In this document: piece by piece, positions 34,564 to 43,276 of the stretch
Position numbering within the stretch: the stretch's first letter is position 1
Layout: the number at the start of each line of letters is the position of its first letter
Notes under the pieces: generated by a model
The model's input: only the letters and a program-made list of their open reading frames with translations
What the model was told of the DNA's origin: nothing
The model's database searches: none
Made by a program: the position numbers and the translations under genes
Assembly (NCBI RefSeq): GCF_018128965.1
Contig: NZ_JAAEDH010000009.1
Span: forward strand, 62,001-126,000
Reading direction: 5' to 3'
Length of the DNA: 64,000 nt
DNA from: Plastoroseomonas arctica
GTDB lineage: Bacteria; Pseudomonadota; Alphaproteobacteria; Acetobacterales; Acetobacteraceae

Positions 34564-36341
34564 CGCACGCCCTCCATGATCTCGCGCCACAGCCGCACCG
34601 GCAGCCCGCCGCCGGCGACCCCGCGCATCGGCGTGCCGTCATCATTGCCGAGCCAGATGCCGAGCACGAGACCCCGGTCGAAGCCGATGTACCAGGCGTC
34701 GCGGAAATCCTGCGTCGTGCCGGTCTTGCCCGCGCCGCGTCCGGCGCCGCGCCCGGTGCCGCGGGCGACCACGGCTTCGAGCATGCGCCGCATCTCGGCG
34801 GCGTGGCCAGCCTCGATCACGCGCACCGGCGTCGCGGCCGGAACCGGAACGCGCTGGCCGCCGGCGCGGGCTTCGCGCAGCGCGTGCGGCACCACGCGCA
34901 TGCCGCCATTGGCGAAGGCGGCGTAGGCGGCGGTGAGTTCGAGCAGGCTCGCCTCGCCGGTGCCGAGCGCGATGGAGCCGTCGCGCGGGTGCGGCCCGGC
35001 GAGTCCCAGGCGCGTGGCGACGGCCGCCACCGGGCGCGGTCCGCCGGCGCGCTGCATCACCCGCACCGCCGCACCATTCACGCTCTGCGCGAAGGCTTCC
35101 TCGAGGCTGATCTCGCCCCGCGCACGCCAGGCGCCGTTGCCCGGCGACCAGCCGCCGAGCGACACCGGCGCGTCGCTCACCATGTCGTCGGGCGTGGCAC
35201 CGGCCTCGAGGGCGGCGAGGAAGACGAAGGCCTTCATCGCGCTGCCCGGCTGGCGGCGCGCCTGGACCGCGCGGTTGAAGGGGCTCGCGCGGTAGTCGCG
35301 TCCTCCGGCCATGGCGCGTACGGCGCCGGTCTCCGCCTCCATCGCGACCACCGCGCCCTGGGCCACGCCTGCCTGCGCACCCGCGCCGGCGAGCAGCGCC
35401 TCCAGCCGCGCCTCCACCACCGACTGCAGCCCGGCATCGAGGGCGGATCGCAGCACCAGGTCGGCGTTGCCGGGAAACCGCTCCGCCAGGTCGTCCTGCG
35501 CCCAGTCGGCGAACCACCCCGCCTCGCGCGACGGCGCGCGGGGGAAGGCCATGCGCTCGGCGAGCGCAGCGGCGCTGCCGTCCCGGATCGCGCCGGTCTC
35601 GGCCATCGCGTCGAGCACCTCCATGCCGCGGGCGACGGCGCCCGCCGGGTTGGCGCGCGGGTTGAGACGCGAGGGTGCGCGCGGCAGCCCGGCCAGGATC
35701 GCGGATTGCCACAGCTCAAGCCGGCGTGCGGAGATGCCGAAATAGAGACGCGCGGCAGCGTCCACCCCATAGGCGCCGGCCCCGAGATAGACGCGGTTGA
35801 GGTAGATCTCGAGGATCTCGTCCTTGGTGAAGCGTCGTTCGAGCCAGAGGGCGAGCAGCGCCTCCTGCACCTTGCGGCGAAAGCTGCGCGCCGGTGTGAG
35901 GAACAGGTTTTTCGCCAGTTGCTGCGTGATGGTGGACCCACCTTGGGCAACGCGGCCGGCGGTGAGGTTCACCCAGGCGGCGCGCGCGAGGCCCACGACA
36001 TCGAGGCCCCAATGGCTGCGGAAGCGGCGATCCTCGATGGCGATCAGCGCGGCGGGCAGGCTCGCCGGCATGTCGGACAGTCGCAACACGTCGCCGTAGA
36101 TGTCGCCCGAGGTCGCGATCACGCGGCCATCGCCGGCCTGCAAGGTCACGGAGGGGCGTCGCGTCGCTGCCAGCGCGGCCTCCGGGCCGGGCATGTCCCA
36201 AGTGAAGAACAGCAGGATGGCGCCCACCGCCAAAGCGCCCCAGACGCTCACGATGATGGTCATGCCGACCCAGCGCCAGGGGCGCTTCGGCGCGACGCGC
36301 GGCACATCCCTGGTTCGGCGTCCCGCCGCGACTCGGCCCAT
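34560..36341 (-). CDS. Class A penicillin-binding protein (PBP1C/PBP1A-like)
   Basis: 593 aa from ATG 36341 (36362 also possible). One N-terminal membrane helix (about 23-46), then a family-51 glycosyltransferase domain with EDRRF (about 103), GGSTITQQLAKN (about 137) and the EILEIYLNRVYLG block. The transpeptidase follows, with SxxK as GSAMK (about 366), SVN (about 413) and KTGT (about 540). It polymerises and crosslinks peptidoglycan at the outer face of the inner membrane. The 3' end overlaps the kinase-like gene. Confidence 0.93.
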   Translation of the reverse strand: MGRVAAGRRTRDVPRVAPKRPWRWVGMTIIVSVWGALAVGAILLFFTWDMPGPEAALAATRRPSVTLQAGDGRVIATSGDIYGDVLRLSDMPASLPAALIAIEDRRFRSHWGLDVVGLARAAWVNLTAGRVAQGGSTITQQLAKNLFLTPARSFRRKVQEALLALWLERRFTKDEILEIYLNRVYLGAGAYGVDAAARLYFGISARRLELWQSAILAGLPRAPSRLNPRANPAGAVARGMEVLDAMAETGAIRDGSAAALAERMAFPRAPSREAGWFADWAQDDLAERFPGNADLVLRSALDAGLQSVVEARLEALLAGAGAQAGVAQGAVVAMEAETGAVRAMAGGRDYRASPFNRAVQARRQPGSAMKAFVFLAALEAGATPDDMVSDAPVSLGGWSPGNGAWRARGEISLEEAFAQSVNGAAVRVMQRAGGPRPVAAVATRLGLAGPHPRDGSIALGTGEASLLELTAAYAAFANGGMRVVPHALREARAGGQRVPVPAATPVRVIEAGHAAEMRRMLEAVVARGTGRGAGRGAGKTGTTQDFRDAWYIGFDRGLVLGIWLGNDDGTPMRGVAGGGLPVRLWREIMEGVR

Positions 36342-36443
36342 GCGCGACGCTAAAAGCCTCATCCAGATTTCGCTAGCAATGCCTCGCGCGATCGTGGCCA
36401 GTTCGCGACCACCCGATTGCGATTCGATGCAGGATTCCACGCC

Positions 36444-36824
36444 ATGCCGCTGCCGACGATGATCCGATGCTGCGGGCTGGCGCTCGGTGTCCTGCTGGCG
36501 GGCGAGGCCGCGGCACAGGCGCCGCCGTTCCCGGCAGAACCCGCGCTGCGCTGCCTCGAGGGGCAGAACCCGGGCTTCGTCACCGCCGCCGGCCAGAGCG
36601 CAAATGGCGCCTTGCTGTTCGTCCGGCACCTGCCCGATGGCCGCCGCAGCCTGTGCGAGACCAACGGCGCGAGCTTTACCCGCACCAGCGTCAGCTACGC
36701 TGAATATCCTCCGAACGCGGAGGACCCGGCACTGTCGCTGCACCGCCGCTGCACCAACGCGACACCCCTGCTGGACGCCTTCGAGCGCCCCTACGCCTGG
36801 TTCACCACGGTGCGCTGCAGCTAG
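36444..36824 (+). CDS. Small secreted protein, unknown
   Basis: 126 aa. The signal peptide MPLPTMIRCCGLALGVLLAGEAAAQ is clear, with cleavage after AAA or AAAQ. The mature part has four Cys (CLEG, LCETN, RRCTN, VRCS) that could form two disulfides in the periplasm. I do not recognise a family; length and signal recall the IalB-like protein at 40336, but sequence similarity is weak. It diverges from the PBP gene and converges with the PaiB-like gene 25 nt downstream. Confidence 0.7.
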   Translation: MPLPTMIRCCGLALGVLLAGEAAAQAPPFPAEPALRCLEGQNPGFVTAAGQSANGALLFVRHLPDGRRSLCETNGASFTRTSVSYAEYPPNAEDPALSLHRRCTNATPLLDAFERPYAWFTTVRCS

Positions 36825-36849
36825 CCGGCGACCTCGCCCCGGCGGCGCG

Positions 36850-37482
36850 TCACTCCATCAGGCGCGCGAGGTCACGGTCGCCGCCGTCGGCGCTGTCGGC
36901 CAGCCCGGTCTTCACCCCCGCCCGATCCTCGGCCGAGCGGTTCTGCGACAGCTTGCGCTTGCCCTCCAGCGCGGTGATGCGCAGCGCCACGCCGACGATG
37001 CCCTTCAACTGGCCGGCGATGAAGGGCTCCGGCGCATCGCCGACTGCCCAGGGCTCGGCCCGCGCCCCTTCATGCTGGTCGGTCAGGCGGGAGACCACCG
37101 CGTGCAGGCGCGCGGCGTCGTGGTAGATCTCCGCATCGCATTCGGCGTGCACGGCCACGTAGTTCCAGGTCGGCACGACCTTGCCGTGCTCGCGCTTGGA
37201 AGCGTAGTGCGCGGGGGAGACATAGGCGTCCGGCCCGGTGAAGATCACCAGCGCGCGGCTGGCGCGCACCAGGGCCTGCCAGTGCCCGTTCGCCTTCGCC
37301 ACATGGCCGTGCAGCGTCCCGAGCGGGCCGTCTTCGGCATCGAGCATCAGCGGAAGATGCGTGACCCAGGGCATCGCCCCGTCGAGTGCCGCGCAGACCA
37401 GGATGGCGAGCCGCGCGTCGCGTATCACGGCGTGCAAGGTCGCGGGATCGGTCTCGCGAAAGGCGGGCGGGATGTAGAGCAT
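36850..37482 (-). CDS. FMN-binding negative regulator, PaiB-like
   Basis: 210 aa. It begins MLYIPPAFRETDPATL and contains THLPLMLD, LGTLHGHVAKANGHWQAL and VPTWNYVAVHAE, the blocks of the PaiB split-barrel flavin-binding family. B. subtilis PaiB represses sporulation and protease genes, but most homologues are uncharacterised. It follows the CoA-transferase gene after 41 nt on the same strand. Confidence 0.9.
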   Translation of the reverse strand: MLYIPPAFRETDPATLHAVIRDARLAILVCAALDGAMPWVTHLPLMLDAEDGPLGTLHGHVAKANGHWQALVRASRALVIFTGPDAYVSPAHYASKREHGKVVPTWNYVAVHAECDAEIYHDAARLHAVVSRLTDQHEGARAEPWAVGDAPEPFIAGQLKGIVGVALRITALEGKRKLSQNRSAEDRAGVKTGLADSADGGDRDLARLME

Positions 37483-37523
37483 CCGCCCAGCATGCCGGAA
37501 GCGCCCCGGCACGCAAGCACTTC

Positions 37524-38726
37524 TCAGATCACGCCGGCGTCCTGCAGCCGCGCAATCTCGGCCGCGTCGAGGCCCAGCCGCTCGCGATAGACGTGGTCGG
37601 CATGGGCGCCCTGGGACGGTCCCAGCCACTTGATCCCGCCCGGCGTGTCGGTCAGGCGCGGCACCACGTTCGGGACGGCGAGCACACCCACGCGCGGATC
37701 CTCGACGAAGGCGATGTTCCCCCGCGCCGCGTATTGCGGGTCGGCGAAGATTTCCTCGATGGAGTAGACCGGGCCGCAAGGCACCTCATGCGCTGCGCAC
37801 AGGGCGAGGACCACGTCGCGGTCCATGGTGCCGGTCCAGGCGCCGACGGTCGCGTCCACGATCGCACGCTGCGCCTCGCGCTGCTGCACGGTGCCCCATT
37901 TTCCCTCGCCGGCGTGCTCGGGCGTTCCCATGGCCTCGGCGAGGCGGGCGTAGATCTTGTCCGAGGTGCAGGCGATGGCGATCCAGCGATTGTCCCTGGT
38001 CGGATAGTGGCTGTGGGGAACGACGTTGACGGTCCCCGGTCCCATGCGTTCGCGGACGTAGCCGTTGAGGTGGAAGGAGGGTGCCAATTCGTCGAGGATG
38101 CGAAAGATCGGCTCGTACAGGCCGATATCGACCACCTGGCCGCGCCCGGTCTGCTCGCGCGCCCGCATCGCGAGCAGCGCACCGAAGGCGCCGTACAGGC
38201 CGGCAAGGTAGTCGGGGATGGTGGCGGAGCCGGGGGTGACGGGCGGTCGGTCGGGGTAGCCGGCCAGGTAGGACAGGCCCCCGAAGGCGTTGCCGATGCG
38301 GCCGAAGCCGGGGCGGCCGCTATAGGGCCCGGTTTGCCCGTAGCCGGAGATGCGCACCATGATCAGGCGCGGATTGACGGCGGAGAGCACGTCCCAGCCA
38401 AGGCCCCATTTCTCCATCGTCCCGGGCTGGAAGTTCTCGACGAGGATGTCGGCATCCGCGATCAGCTGCTTGAACAGCGCCGCACCGTCGGGCTTGCGCA
38501 GGTCGAGCGAGGCGATCTTCTTGTTCCGGCATTCCGACAGCCAGGGCAGCGTCTCGCCGCATTCGGTGACGGTACCGAACTTGCGCAGCGCGTCGCCCAC
38601 GCCGGGCAGTTCCAGCTTGATCACGTCGGCGCCGAATTCCGCGAGCTGGGTGGTGGCGAACGGCCCGGCGAGGAAGGACGAGACGTCGATCACCTTACAG
38701 CCGGCCATGGCTTCCACCTGCGTCAC
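37524..38726 (-). CDS. CaiB/BaiF family III CoA-transferase
   Basis: 400 aa. VIDVSSFLAGPFATTQLAEFGADVIKLE at the N-terminus is the family signature, and the Asp in ATIPDYLAGLYGAFG (about residue 178) is the expected catalytic residue that forms the acyl-CoA anhydride. GTG 38726 overlaps the CMD gene stop by 4 nt and has GAGGAGGG 6 nt upstream, so it is preferred to ATG 38708. It transfers CoA between organic acids; the acid is unknown. Confidence 0.93.
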   Translation of the reverse strand: MTQVEAMAGCKVIDVSSFLAGPFATTQLAEFGADVIKLELPGVGDALRKFGTVTECGETLPWLSECRNKKIASLDLRKPDGAALFKQLIADADILVENFQPGTMEKWGLGWDVLSAVNPRLIMVRISGYGQTGPYSGRPGFGRIGNAFGGLSYLAGYPDRPPVTPGSATIPDYLAGLYGAFGALLAMRAREQTGRGQVVDIGLYEPIFRILDELAPSFHLNGYVRERMGPGTVNVVPHSHYPTRDNRWIAIACTSDKIYARLAEAMGTPEHAGEGKWGTVQQREAQRAIVDATVGAWTGTMDRDVVLALCAAHEVPCGPVYSIEEIFADPQYAARGNIAFVEDPRVGVLAVPNVVPRLTDTPGGIKWLGPSQGAHADHVYRERLGLDAAEIARLQDAGVI

Positions 38727-39118
38727 AGCTTGCCCTCCTCGCCCAGAACCTGCTCGGCCATGCGCAGCGCATCGATCGCGGCGGGAAAGCCGCAATAGGC
38801 GACGGCATGGGTGAAGACCTCGCTGATCTCGGCGGCCGTGCAGCCATTGTTCAGCGCGGCGATGAGATGGATGCGGAGTTCGTGCGGGTGGTTGAGGGCG
38901 CAAAGCATGGCGAGCGTGATGAGGCTGCGCTGCTTGCGGTCGAGATTGGGGCGCGTCCAGAGGGTGGCGTAGGCCATCTCCTCGGACAGCGCGCGGGTGG
39001 CGGCGTTGAAGGGGGTGGTCGTCTTGTCGCGGGCCTCTGTGTAGGGGGCGCCGAGGATCTCGCGCATTTCGGTTCGCCCGCGCGCGCGCAGTGCCGCGTG
39101 TGCCTGGTCTTCGTTCAT
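38723..39118 (-). CDS. Carboxymuconolactone decarboxylase family protein
   Basis: 131 aa. EEMAYATLWTRPNLDRKQRSLITLAMLCALNHPHELRIHLIAALNNGCTAAEISEVFTH is the CMD (AhpD-like) helical core, with the conserved Glu and His. Family members include 4-carboxymuconolactone decarboxylase (PcaC), but no other protocatechuate gene is nearby. ATG 39118 has GGAGG upstream. It is translationally coupled to the CoA-transferase. Confidence 0.92.
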   Translation of the reverse strand: MNEDQAHAALRARGRTEMREILGAPYTEARDKTTTPFNAATRALSEEMAYATLWTRPNLDRKQRSLITLAMLCALNHPHELRIHLIAALNNGCTAAEISEVFTHAVAYCGFPAAIDALRMAEQVLGEEGKL

Positions 39119-39166
39119 GGTGGCCTCCCTTTGCAGGAGGATGAAAGCCCGTTGTGGTCGCGGGTG

Positions 39167-40339
39167 CTAGGGCTTGGCCGCTGTCGGGCGCACCCGCTCG
39201 CTCTCGGTCTTGAGTTGCCCGCAGGCGGCCAGGATGTCGCGCCCGCGCGGCCGGCGGATCGGGCTTGCGTAGCCGGCCTCCTGCAGAATGGTGGCGAAGC
39301 GGCGGATGGCGTCCGGTGTGCTGGTCAGATAGGGGCTGCCGGGCCAGGGGTTAAACGGGATCAGGTTCACCTTGGCGGGCATGCCGGCGATCAGGCGCAC
39401 CAGCTCGCGCGCTTCGGCCTCGCTGTCGTTCACGCCGCGCAGCATCACGTATTCGAAGGTGATGCGCCGTGCGTTCGTCGCGCCGGGGTAGCGGCGGCAG
39501 GCGGCGAGAAGTTCCTCGATGGGGTATTTGCGGTTGAGCGGCACGATCTCGTCGCGCAGCTCGTTGGTCACGGCGTGCAGGCTGACGGCCAGCCCCACGC
39601 CGAGTTCCGCCCCGCAGCGGTCCATCATCGGCACGACGCCGGAGGTGGAGAGCATGATGCGCCGGCGCGAGAGGCCGATGCCCTCATGGTCCATGATGAT
39701 GCGCAGCGCCTTGGCGGTGTTCTCGTAATTGTAGAGCGGCTCGCCCATGCCCATCACGACGATGTTGGACAAATGCCGCGCGGTGCCGTCCTTCGGGCTC
39801 GGCCATTCGCCGTAGCTGTCGCGCGCGGCCATGAACTGGCCCACGATCTCCGCCGCGCCGAGGTTGCGGACCAGCGCCTGGGTGCCGGTGTGGCAGAACC
39901 GGCAGGACAGCGTGCAGCCGACCTGGGTCGAGATGCATACGGCGCCGCGGTCTTCATCGAGGCTGGGGATGTAGACGGTCTCGGCCTGCTGGCCGTCGCG
40001 GAACTTTAGGAGCCATTTGCGGGTGCCGTCGTCGGAGGTCTGCTCGGTGGAGACCTGCGGGCGGCCGACCACGAAGCGCTCGGCGAAGACCGCCTGCATC
40101 GGCTTGGCTATGGTGTGCATCGCCGCGAAATCGGTCACGCCCTGGTGGTAGATCCAATGCCAGAGCTGCTTGGCGCGGAACGGCTTCTCACCCACCGCGA
40201 CCATCTCGGCGGCGAGTTCCTCGCGCGAGAGGCCCACGAGCTCGCGCCTGCCATCGGCGGTCTCGGCGGGCGGCGGGGCGAAGCGGGCGGATTTGGCCAG
40301 GATGCGGGCGCGTTCGGCCTCGTCGAGGAGCGCGTTCAT
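39167..40339 (-). CDS. rlmN: 23S rRNA / tRNA adenine C2-methyltransferase RlmN
   Basis: 390 aa radical-SAM enzyme. The N-terminal accessory domain contains KPFRAKQLWHWIYHQGV, the cluster motif is CTLSCRFC (about residue 133-140), and GMGEPLYNYENT plus SLHAVTNELRDEIVPLNRKYP follow. The C-terminal Cys in DILAACGQL is the expected methyl carrier. It methylates A2503 of 23S rRNA and A37 of tRNA. Its ATG overlaps the stop of the IalB-like gene. Confidence 0.96.
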   Translation of the reverse strand: MNALLDEAERARILAKSARFAPPPAETADGRRELVGLSREELAAEMVAVGEKPFRAKQLWHWIYHQGVTDFAAMHTIAKPMQAVFAERFVVGRPQVSTEQTSDDGTRKWLLKFRDGQQAETVYIPSLDEDRGAVCISTQVGCTLSCRFCHTGTQALVRNLGAAEIVGQFMAARDSYGEWPSPKDGTARHLSNIVVMGMGEPLYNYENTAKALRIIMDHEGIGLSRRRIMLSTSGVVPMMDRCGAELGVGLAVSLHAVTNELRDEIVPLNRKYPIEELLAACRRYPGATNARRITFEYVMLRGVNDSEAEARELVRLIAGMPAKVNLIPFNPWPGSPYLTSTPDAIRRFATILQEAGYASPIRRPRGRDILAACGQLKTESERVRPTAAKP

Positions 40340-40839
40340 CGCCGCGCCGCCGGGCATTCGCGGCTGATGGCGTCGTAGGCGGCGGAGAAGCCAGCGAGCG
40401 GGAAGACGTCGCTCACCTGGCCACGGCCGGAGGCGGCGGGACCGCGCGCTGCGGCCTCTCGCCCGTTGCGGAACGCGGCGACGGCGGCGCGGCCGTCACG
40501 GGCGAAGGCGCTGTCGGCGGCCGTATAGAAGCGCAGCGGCGTGTCGCCGATCGTCACGGTGGCTTCGGCGTTGCGCGGATAGGCGTAGCCGGCGCGCAGT
40601 GCGACCTGGTCGCGCGAGCCGGGCCGGTGCGTCACCAGCAGCAGCACGCCGGCGCGTTGCGGGTCAGACCGCGACGCGCGGGCGAACGCGTAGCAAACCT
40701 TCTGGCCGCGCTCCTGGTGCACGGCGGCCGTCCAGTCCTGAAAATTGCCCAGCCGGCGCGGCTGGGCCGCCGTCTGCGCCAGGACGGGCCACGCCAGCAA
40801 TGCCCCGCAAAGGGCCAGGATTCCGATAGGCTTCTGCAT
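40336..40839 (-). CDS. Invasion-associated locus B (IalB)-like periplasmic protein
   Basis: 167 aa. Signal peptide MQKPIGILALCGALLAWPVLAQ, then NFQDWTAAVHQERGQKVCYAFARA, GVLLLVTHRPGSRDQVAL, the DTPLRFYTAADSAFARDG segment and a C-terminal Cys (RECPAARR). This matches the IalB family of alphaproteobacteria, named for a Bartonella invasion gene but common in free-living species. It lies upstream of rlmN in an overlapping pair. Confidence 0.85.
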   Translation of the reverse strand: MQKPIGILALCGALLAWPVLAQTAAQPRRLGNFQDWTAAVHQERGQKVCYAFARASRSDPQRAGVLLLVTHRPGSRDQVALRAGYAYPRNAEATVTIGDTPLRFYTAADSAFARDGRAAVAAFRNGREAAARGPAASGRGQVSDVFPLAGFSAAYDAISRECPAARR

Positions 40840-40924
40840 GATGCGCCCTTGATAGGAGGCCTGCCGGCGCGCGGCAACCACGCAGGCCCCTTGCATCCGC
40901 CCCCCGGGCATTCGAGACAGCACC

Positions 40925-42166
40925 ATGACCGACGCCGCCGATGCCGCGCTCCGCGACCAGTACGAGGCCTTCCCATATCCCGCGCGTGACCCGCGCGAGG
41001 AGGGCAAGCGCCTGATCATCGGCAGCCCCAGCCACCTGGCCGAGGTCGACCATTGGGTGTTCGGCGCCCGCCGCCCGCGCAGCACGCCATTCCGCGCCCT
41101 GATGGCGGGTGGCGGCAGCGGCGACGGCACGATCATGCTGGCGACGCAGCTCAGCCGCGCCGGGCGGCCTGGTCAGGTAACCTGGCTCGACCGGTCGGAA
41201 GCCGCGCGCAAGGTGGCCATGGCGCGCGCCGAGCTGCGCGGGCTGACCAATGTGGTTTTCGAAACCGGCTCCCTGCTCGACCTGCCTAGTCTCGGCCTGG
41301 ATCCCTTCGACTACATCGATTGCTGTGGCGTGCTGCACCACCTGCCGGACCCGTCGGCGGGGCTCAAAGCCCTGGCCGGCGCGCTGACGCCCGGTGGTGG
41401 CATCGGGCTGATGGTCTATGCCCCGCATGGGCGAACCGGCGTCTACATGCTGCAGGATGCGCTGCGCACGCTTGCACCGGCCTCCGAGGCGCCCGCCACA
41501 AGGGTCGAGATCGCGAAGCGCCTGTGGAAGCAGGCGCCGGACACCGCCTGGCTGCGCAAGAATCCCTGGATCACTGACCATACCGAGGGCGGCGATGCCG
41601 GCCTCTACGACCTGCTGCTCAACCCGCGCGACGTCGCCTTCACGGTGCCGGCGCTTGTCGGCCTGATCGAGGCTGCCGGGCTGCGGCTGCGCACCCTGGT
41701 GGAGCCAATCCGCTACGACCCGGCGCTGTACCTGCCGGACCCAAAGCTGCGGGCGCGGCTGGCGGAGCTGGGGCCGGTCGAGCGCGCGGCCGTGGCCGAG
41801 GCGGTGTGCGGGAACATGGGCATCCACATCGCCTACTGCACCCGCGCGGAGGACACGCCCGCCTTGCCGGACTGGGCGGATGCCGGGGCCATCCCGACGC
41901 TGCGGGAGCTCGAGGGTGCTGCCATCGCCAAGGGCATCCGCGCCGACGGCACCCTGCCCGTGGCCTTCGACGGGCTGCGCGTCGCGCTGCCGATGCCGCG
42001 CCTGGCAGGCGCCATCCTCCAGCGCATCGATGGGAAGGCAAGCATCGGCGAGATCGCCGACGCGCTCGCCGCCAACGGCATTGCCCGCGACGCCTTCGCG
42101 CGCGACTTCGCCGCGTTGGTCGCCCAGCTCGAGGGCCTGAACCGCCTGCTCATCGCCGCGCCCTGA
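40925..42166 (+). CDS. Class I SAM-dependent methyltransferase with C-terminal winged-helix-like segment
   Basis: 413 aa. The SAM-binding loop is [15 protein letters not shown] (about residue 59-73), followed by [14 protein letters not shown] and the post-[12 protein letters not shown] motif. After the Rossmann fold about 170 residues continue, ending with [23 protein letters not shown], which resembles PqqD-like or winged-helix docking segments. The opening [16 protein letters not shown] is common to methyltransferases acting on peptides or proteins. The substrate is unknown. It diverges from the IalB-like gene. Confidence 0.88.
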   Translation: MTDAADAALRDQYEAFPYPARDPREEGKRLIIGSPSHLAEVDHWVFGARRPRSTPFRALMAGGGSGDGTIMLATQLSRAGRPGQVTWLDRSEAARKVAMARAELRGLTNVVFETGSLLDLPSLGLDPFDYIDCCGVLHHLPDPSAGLKALAGALTPGGGIGLMVYAPHGRTGVYMLQDALRTLAPASEAPATRVEIAKRLWKQAPDTAWLRKNPWITDHTEGGDAGLYDLLLNPRDVAFTVPALVGLIEAAGLRLRTLVEPIRYDPALYLPDPKLRARLAELGPVERAAVAEAVCGNMGIHIAYCTRAEDTPALPDWADAGAIPTLRELEGAAIAKGIRADGTLPVAFDGLRVALPMPRLAGAILQRIDGKASIGEIADALAANGIARDAFARDFAALVAQLEGLNRLLIAAP

Positions 42167-42228
42167 GCAGCCCTGCCCCGACGCGACCCGCCTTGCGACG
42201 CACCCGCGCGAGCGCCATGTTCAGCCAC

Positions 42229-42441
42229 ATGGGACAGACAATCCAGATCGCGATCAACGGCGAGGCGCGCGGCGTTCCGCCCGGTGCCACCGTTGCCGCT
42301 CTGCTGGCGACCCTGGGGCTCGACACGCGCAAGGTCGCGGTCGAGCGCAACGCCGAGATCGTGCCGCGCTCCACCTATGCCAGCCAGGCGCTGAGCGCTG
42401 GCGACCAGCTCGAGATCGTTCACTTCATCGGCGGTGGCTGA
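42229..42441 (+). CDS. thiS: Sulfur carrier protein ThiS
   Basis: 70 aa ubiquitin-like protein ending in Gly-Gly-Gly, with the GG terminus required for adenylation and thiocarboxylation. [12 protein letters not shown] at the start and [10 protein letters not shown] in the middle are typical. ATG 42229 gives the standard length; ATG 42217 would add MFSH. It is 3 nt from thiG. No TPP riboswitch fits in the 60 nt upstream. Confidence 0.93.
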   Translation: MGQTIQIAINGEARGVPPGATVAALLATLGLDTRKVAVERNAEIVPRSTYASQALSAGDQLEIVHFIGGG

Positions 42442-42444
42442 GCC

Positions 42445-43239
42445 ATGGACCAGATGCAGAACACCGTGCCGGACATGTGGGAGGTGGCCGGGCGCCGCTT
42501 CACCTCCCGCCTGATCGTCGGCACCGGCCGCTACAAGGACCTGCCCGAGACGGCGGCCGCCATCGAGGCCTCGGGCGCGGAGATCGTGACTGTCGCGGTC
42601 CGGCGGGTGAACCTCTCCGACCCCGACGCGCCCATGCTGCAGGACTATGTGCCCCCCAACCGCTACACCTATTTGCCCAACACCGCCGGCTGCCACACCG
42701 CGTCCGACGCCGTGCGCACCCTGCGCCTCGCGCGCGAGGCCGGCGGGTGGAACCTGGTGAAGCTGGAGGTGCTCGGCCCGCCGCCCTTCCTGTACCCGGA
42801 CATGCCCGGAACCTTCGAAGCCGCCGAAGCCCTGATCAAGGATGGCTTCGAGGTGATGGTCTATTGCGCCGACGACCCGCTGGCCGCGAAGCGGCTGGAG
42901 GAGATGGGCTGCGTCGCCATCATGCCGCTCGGCGCCCCGATTGGCTCCGGTCTCGGGGTTGTGAACCCCTACATGATCGGCGCGATTATCGAGCACGCGA
43001 AGGTGCCCGTCCTGGTCGATGCCGGGGTGGGCACGGCGTCGGACGCGGCTTACGCGATGGAGCTGGGCTGCGACGCGGTGCTGATGAACTCCGCCATCGC
43101 CCATGCGCAGAACCCGGTGCTCATGGCGCGCGCCATGAAGTCGGCGGTCGAGGGCGGCCGCCTCGCGCATCTCGCCGGCCGGATGCCGCGGCGGACGACG
43201 GCGGACCCCTCCTCGCCCCTTGCAGGGCTGATCCGCTGA
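42445..43239 (+). CDS. thiG: Thiazole synthase ThiG
   Basis: 264 aa TIM barrel. [12 protein letters not shown] at the start, the Schiff-base Lys in [36 protein letters not shown] and [14 protein letters not shown] are conserved. It joins deoxyxylulose phosphate, dehydroglycine and ThiS-thiocarboxylate into the thiazole phosphate of thiamine. One Val-Ala-Val-Arg-Arg replaces the more common ALRR stretch. No thiO, thiE, thiC or thiD lies in this window. Confidence 0.96.
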   Translation: MDQMQNTVPDMWEVAGRRFTSRLIVGTGRYKDLPETAAAIEASGAEIVTVAVRRVNLSDPDAPMLQDYVPPNRYTYLPNTAGCHTASDAVRTLRLAREAGGWNLVKLEVLGPPPFLYPDMPGTFEAAEALIKDGFEVMVYCADDPLAAKRLEEMGCVAIMPLGAPIGSGLGVVNPYMIGAIIEHAKVPVLVDAGVGTASDAAYAMELGCDAVLMNSAIAHAQNPVLMARAMKSAVEGGRLAHLAGRMPRRTTADPSSPLAGLIR

Positions 43240-43276
43240 CCGCATAGGGTGTCGGCTCCGCCACGGGAGCCGCGCC

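Noticed and set aside
37493-37511. TGCCGG/CCGGCA hairpin as terminator of the CoA-transferase gene
   Set aside because: Only 6 bp with no T-run and the PaiB-like gene follows on the same strand; too weak to call.
42167-42228. TPP riboswitch before thiS
   Set aside because: Too short and without the conserved aptamer cores.
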